From Chryseobacterium cucumeris (GTDB taxonomy: Bacteria; Bacteroidota; Bacteroidia; Flavobacteriales; Weeksellaceae), in contig NZ_LUVZ01000034.1 of NCBI RefSeq assembly GCF_001593385.1, forward strand, positions 186,001-250,000: a stretch of DNA of 64,000 bases, written 5' to 3'. Position 1 is the first letter of the stretch; the number at the start of each line of letters is the position of its first letter. Positions 62,489 to 64,000 of this stretch are shown in pieces. The notes under the pieces are model-generated. The model saw only the letters and a program-made list of their open reading frames with translations, did not search any database and was not told the origin of the DNA. A program made the position numbers and the translations under genes.

Positions 62489-64000
62489 TTAATTTTCTAC
62501 TTCATTCAGTATTTCTTTTTTATCAATATCAGTATCATCTTCCACCACTAGGTTTTCTAAGATGAAGGTTTGTCTGTCCGGTGTATTTTTCCCCATGTAG
62601 AATTCCAGAAGCTGATCAATCGTCTGGTCTTTTCCCACTACTACAGGTTCTAAACGGATATCTTTACCAATGAAGTGCTTAAATTCGTCCGGAGAAATTT
62701 CTCCCAATCCTTTAAATCGGGTGATTTCAGGATTTTTCCCCAGTTCGTTTAAGGCTTTTATTCTTTCTGTTTCAGTATAACAATATCTTGTTTCTTTTTT
62801 ATTCCTTACTCTGAATAACGGAGTCTGAAGGATATACAGGTGTCCGTTTTTAATCAGATCCGGGAAGAACTGCAGGAAGAAAGTAATCATCAGCAAGCGG
62901 ATGTGCATCCCATCCACATCGGCATCGGTAGCAATAATTACCTGATTGTATCTCAGGTCTTCCAGACTTTCTTCAATATTTAAAGCGGCCTGAAGAAGGT
63001 TAAATTCTTCATTTTCATACACCACTTTCTTGGTAAGACCATAACAGTTCAGTGGTTTACCCTTCAGTGAAAATACGGCCTGAGTTTCTACATCTCTGGA
63101 TTTTGTGATAGATCCTGATGCGGAATCTCCTTCGGTAATGAAGATCTGCGTATCTCCTTTTCTTTCGGCTTTCTGATCGTTATAATGCTGTCTGCAGTCA
63201 CGAAGTTTTTTATTGTGAAGAGATACTTTTTTTGCTCTTTCTCTGGCCAGTTTCTGAATTCCGGAAAGTTCTTTTCTTTCTCTTTCGGAAATTAATATTT
63301 TTCTCTGAATTGCTTCTGCTATTTCCGGATTTTTGTGCAGGAAATTGTCCAGTTTACTCTTCAGGAAATCAATAATGAATGTCCTTACGGTAGGTCCGTT
63401 CGGTCCCATGTCATTAGATCCTAATTTTGTTTTGGTCTGGGATTCAAAAACAGGTTCTTCTACATTGATCGAAATGGCAGCAATGATAGACTTTCTGATA
63501 TCAGAAGCATCAAAACTTTTATTGAAAAATTCACGAATTGTTTTCACATACGCTTCACGGAATGCATTAAGGTGTGTTCCTCCCTGTGTTGTATTCTGTC
63601 CGTTTACGAATGAGAAATAGGTTTCTGTCTGTGATTTGTCAGAATGGGTAATCGCCACCTCAATATCATCATCCTTTAAATGGACGATCGGATAAAGGAT
63701 ATCGCTTTCCAGTTCTTCTTCCAATAAGTCTTTAAGACCGTTTTCAGAATAATAGGTTTCTCCGTTGAAAAGAATTTTAAGTCCTGGATTCAGGTAAGCA
63801 TAGTTACGGAGCATTCTTTCAATATACTCTTTCCTGTATTTGAAATGCAGGAAGATTTCTCCGTCAGGAATAAAAGAAATTTCAGTACCGTTTCTGTCTG
63901 AGGTTTCTTTCTCATCAAAGTTTTCTGTAATCATTCCACGGGAGAATTCAGCAACTTTCATTTTTCCATCACGGAAAGAACGAACTCTGAAGTAATCTGA
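62489..64000 (-). CDS. parE: DNA topoisomerase IV subunit B, N-terminus beyond the window
   Basis: The frame stays open to the window edge (SDYFRVRSFRDGK before the first Met at 63961), so the gene is cut and the Met is not the start. Transducer and TOPRIM parts are present: EGDSASGS, with the metal-binding acidic residues, and DADVDGMHIRLL, then GLGEISPDEFKHF. The ATPase domain with its GHKL motifs lies outside. With ParC it forms topoisomerase IV. Confidence 0.95.
   Translation of the reverse strand, partial: SDYFRVRSFRDGKMKVAEFSRGMITENFDEKETSDRNGTEISFIPDGEIFLHFKYRKEYIERMLRNYAYLNPGLKILFNGETYYSENGLKDLLEEELESDILYPIVHLKDDDIEVAITHSDKSQTETYFSFVNGQNTTQGGTHLNAFREAYVKTIREFFNKSFDASDIRKSIIAAISINVEEPVFESQTKTKLGSNDMGPNGPTVRTFIIDFLKSKLDNFLHKNPEIAEAIQRKILISERERKELSGIQKLARERAKKVSLHNKKLRDCRQHYNDQKAERKGDTQIFITEGDSASGSITKSRDVETQAVFSLKGKPLNCYGLTKKVVYENEEFNLLQAALNIEESLEDLRYNQVIIATDADVDGMHIRLLMITFFLQFFPDLIKNGHLYILQTPLFRVRNKKETRYCYTETERIKALNELGKNPEITRFKGLGEISPDEFKHFIGKDIRLEPVVVGKDQTIDQLLEFYMGKNTPDRQTFILENLVVEDDTDIDKKEILNEVEN

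Noticed and set aside
59304..64000. parC/parE as gyrA/gyrB
   Set aside because: Adjacency of the two subunits and the shortened A-subunit C-terminus fit topoisomerase IV better.

Overview
The window looks like a chromosomal segment from a Chryseobacterium-like member of the Flavobacteriia (Bacteroidota). Four kinds of evidence support this. The DNA is AT-rich, and many genes are preceded by the Bacteroidetes -7 element TAnnTTTG, with no Shine-Dalgarno sequence. Type IX secretion C-terminal sorting domains are present. Lineage-typical families occur (GLPGLI, KTSC, DUF4476, M56/BlaI pairs). Finally, parC sits beside parE. The genus is inferred from protein style; no rRNA is present. Most of the window is ordinary core genome: no phage, transposase, CRISPR array or complete mobile element was seen.

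Layout. 1-3.1 kb: VOC protein, a secreted unknown, a secreted aspartyl protease with two catalytic-type motifs, and a J-domain/KTSC protein. 3.1-3.3 kb: an inverted pair of a palindromic repeat unit, with a third unit near 14.2 kb. 3.36-9.7 kb: a minus-strand tripartite RND efflux operon (TetR, TolC, adaptor, pump). 9.8-13.2 kb: a large T9SS-secreted protein. 13.2-21.1 kb: minus-strand housekeeping genes (CvfB-like, DUF4476, lpdA, cupin, unknown, glycosyltransferase, recQ). 21.2-23.7 kb: kdsD, an unknown and tatC. 23.9-30.6 kb: three secreted zinc metallopeptidases of different families (M12B-like, M1, M61). 30.7-35 kb: orphan sensor kinase, dacB, a cysteine-rich unknown overlapping pepE. 35.1-38 kb: TPR protein, YdeI-like protein, an 11-copy heptamer microsatellite, fructose-6-phosphate aldolase and sugar acetyltransferase. 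38.1-41.4 kb: GLPGLI protein, M56 (BlaR1-like) and BlaI. 41.8-45.6 kb: cytochrome P460 fusion and lipoprotein, a LytS/LytR-type two-component system, and a Crp/Fnr remnant. 45.6-49 kb: glutathione peroxidase, secreted unknown, GNAT, and a 2OG oxygenase with an Ada-type zinc domain. 49.06-49.46 kb: four identical tandem initiator tRNAs. 49.5-52.9 kb: tsaC, CPBP protease, yaaA, prmC, DUF4180. 52.9-55.6 kb: long structured leader candidate and a surface-protein/L-type-lectin operon. 55.6-59.3 kb: epimerase/SDR pair, membrane-bound AraC regulator, rhomboid protease. 59.3-64 kb: parC, an overlapping small membrane protein and parE, which runs off the right edge.

The most distinctive signals are non-coding. 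The spacers between the four initiator tRNAs carry hairpins whose stems vary by compensatory base pairs. A palindromic repeat family occurs both as an inverted pair and as a single unit. Degenerate TTYARRG-like heptamer runs occur twice near 50-52 kb, once inside the prmC reading frame. A 534-bp gap before the lectin operon can be drawn as a nested RNA fold. I saw no clear undescribed multi-gene defence or mobile system.
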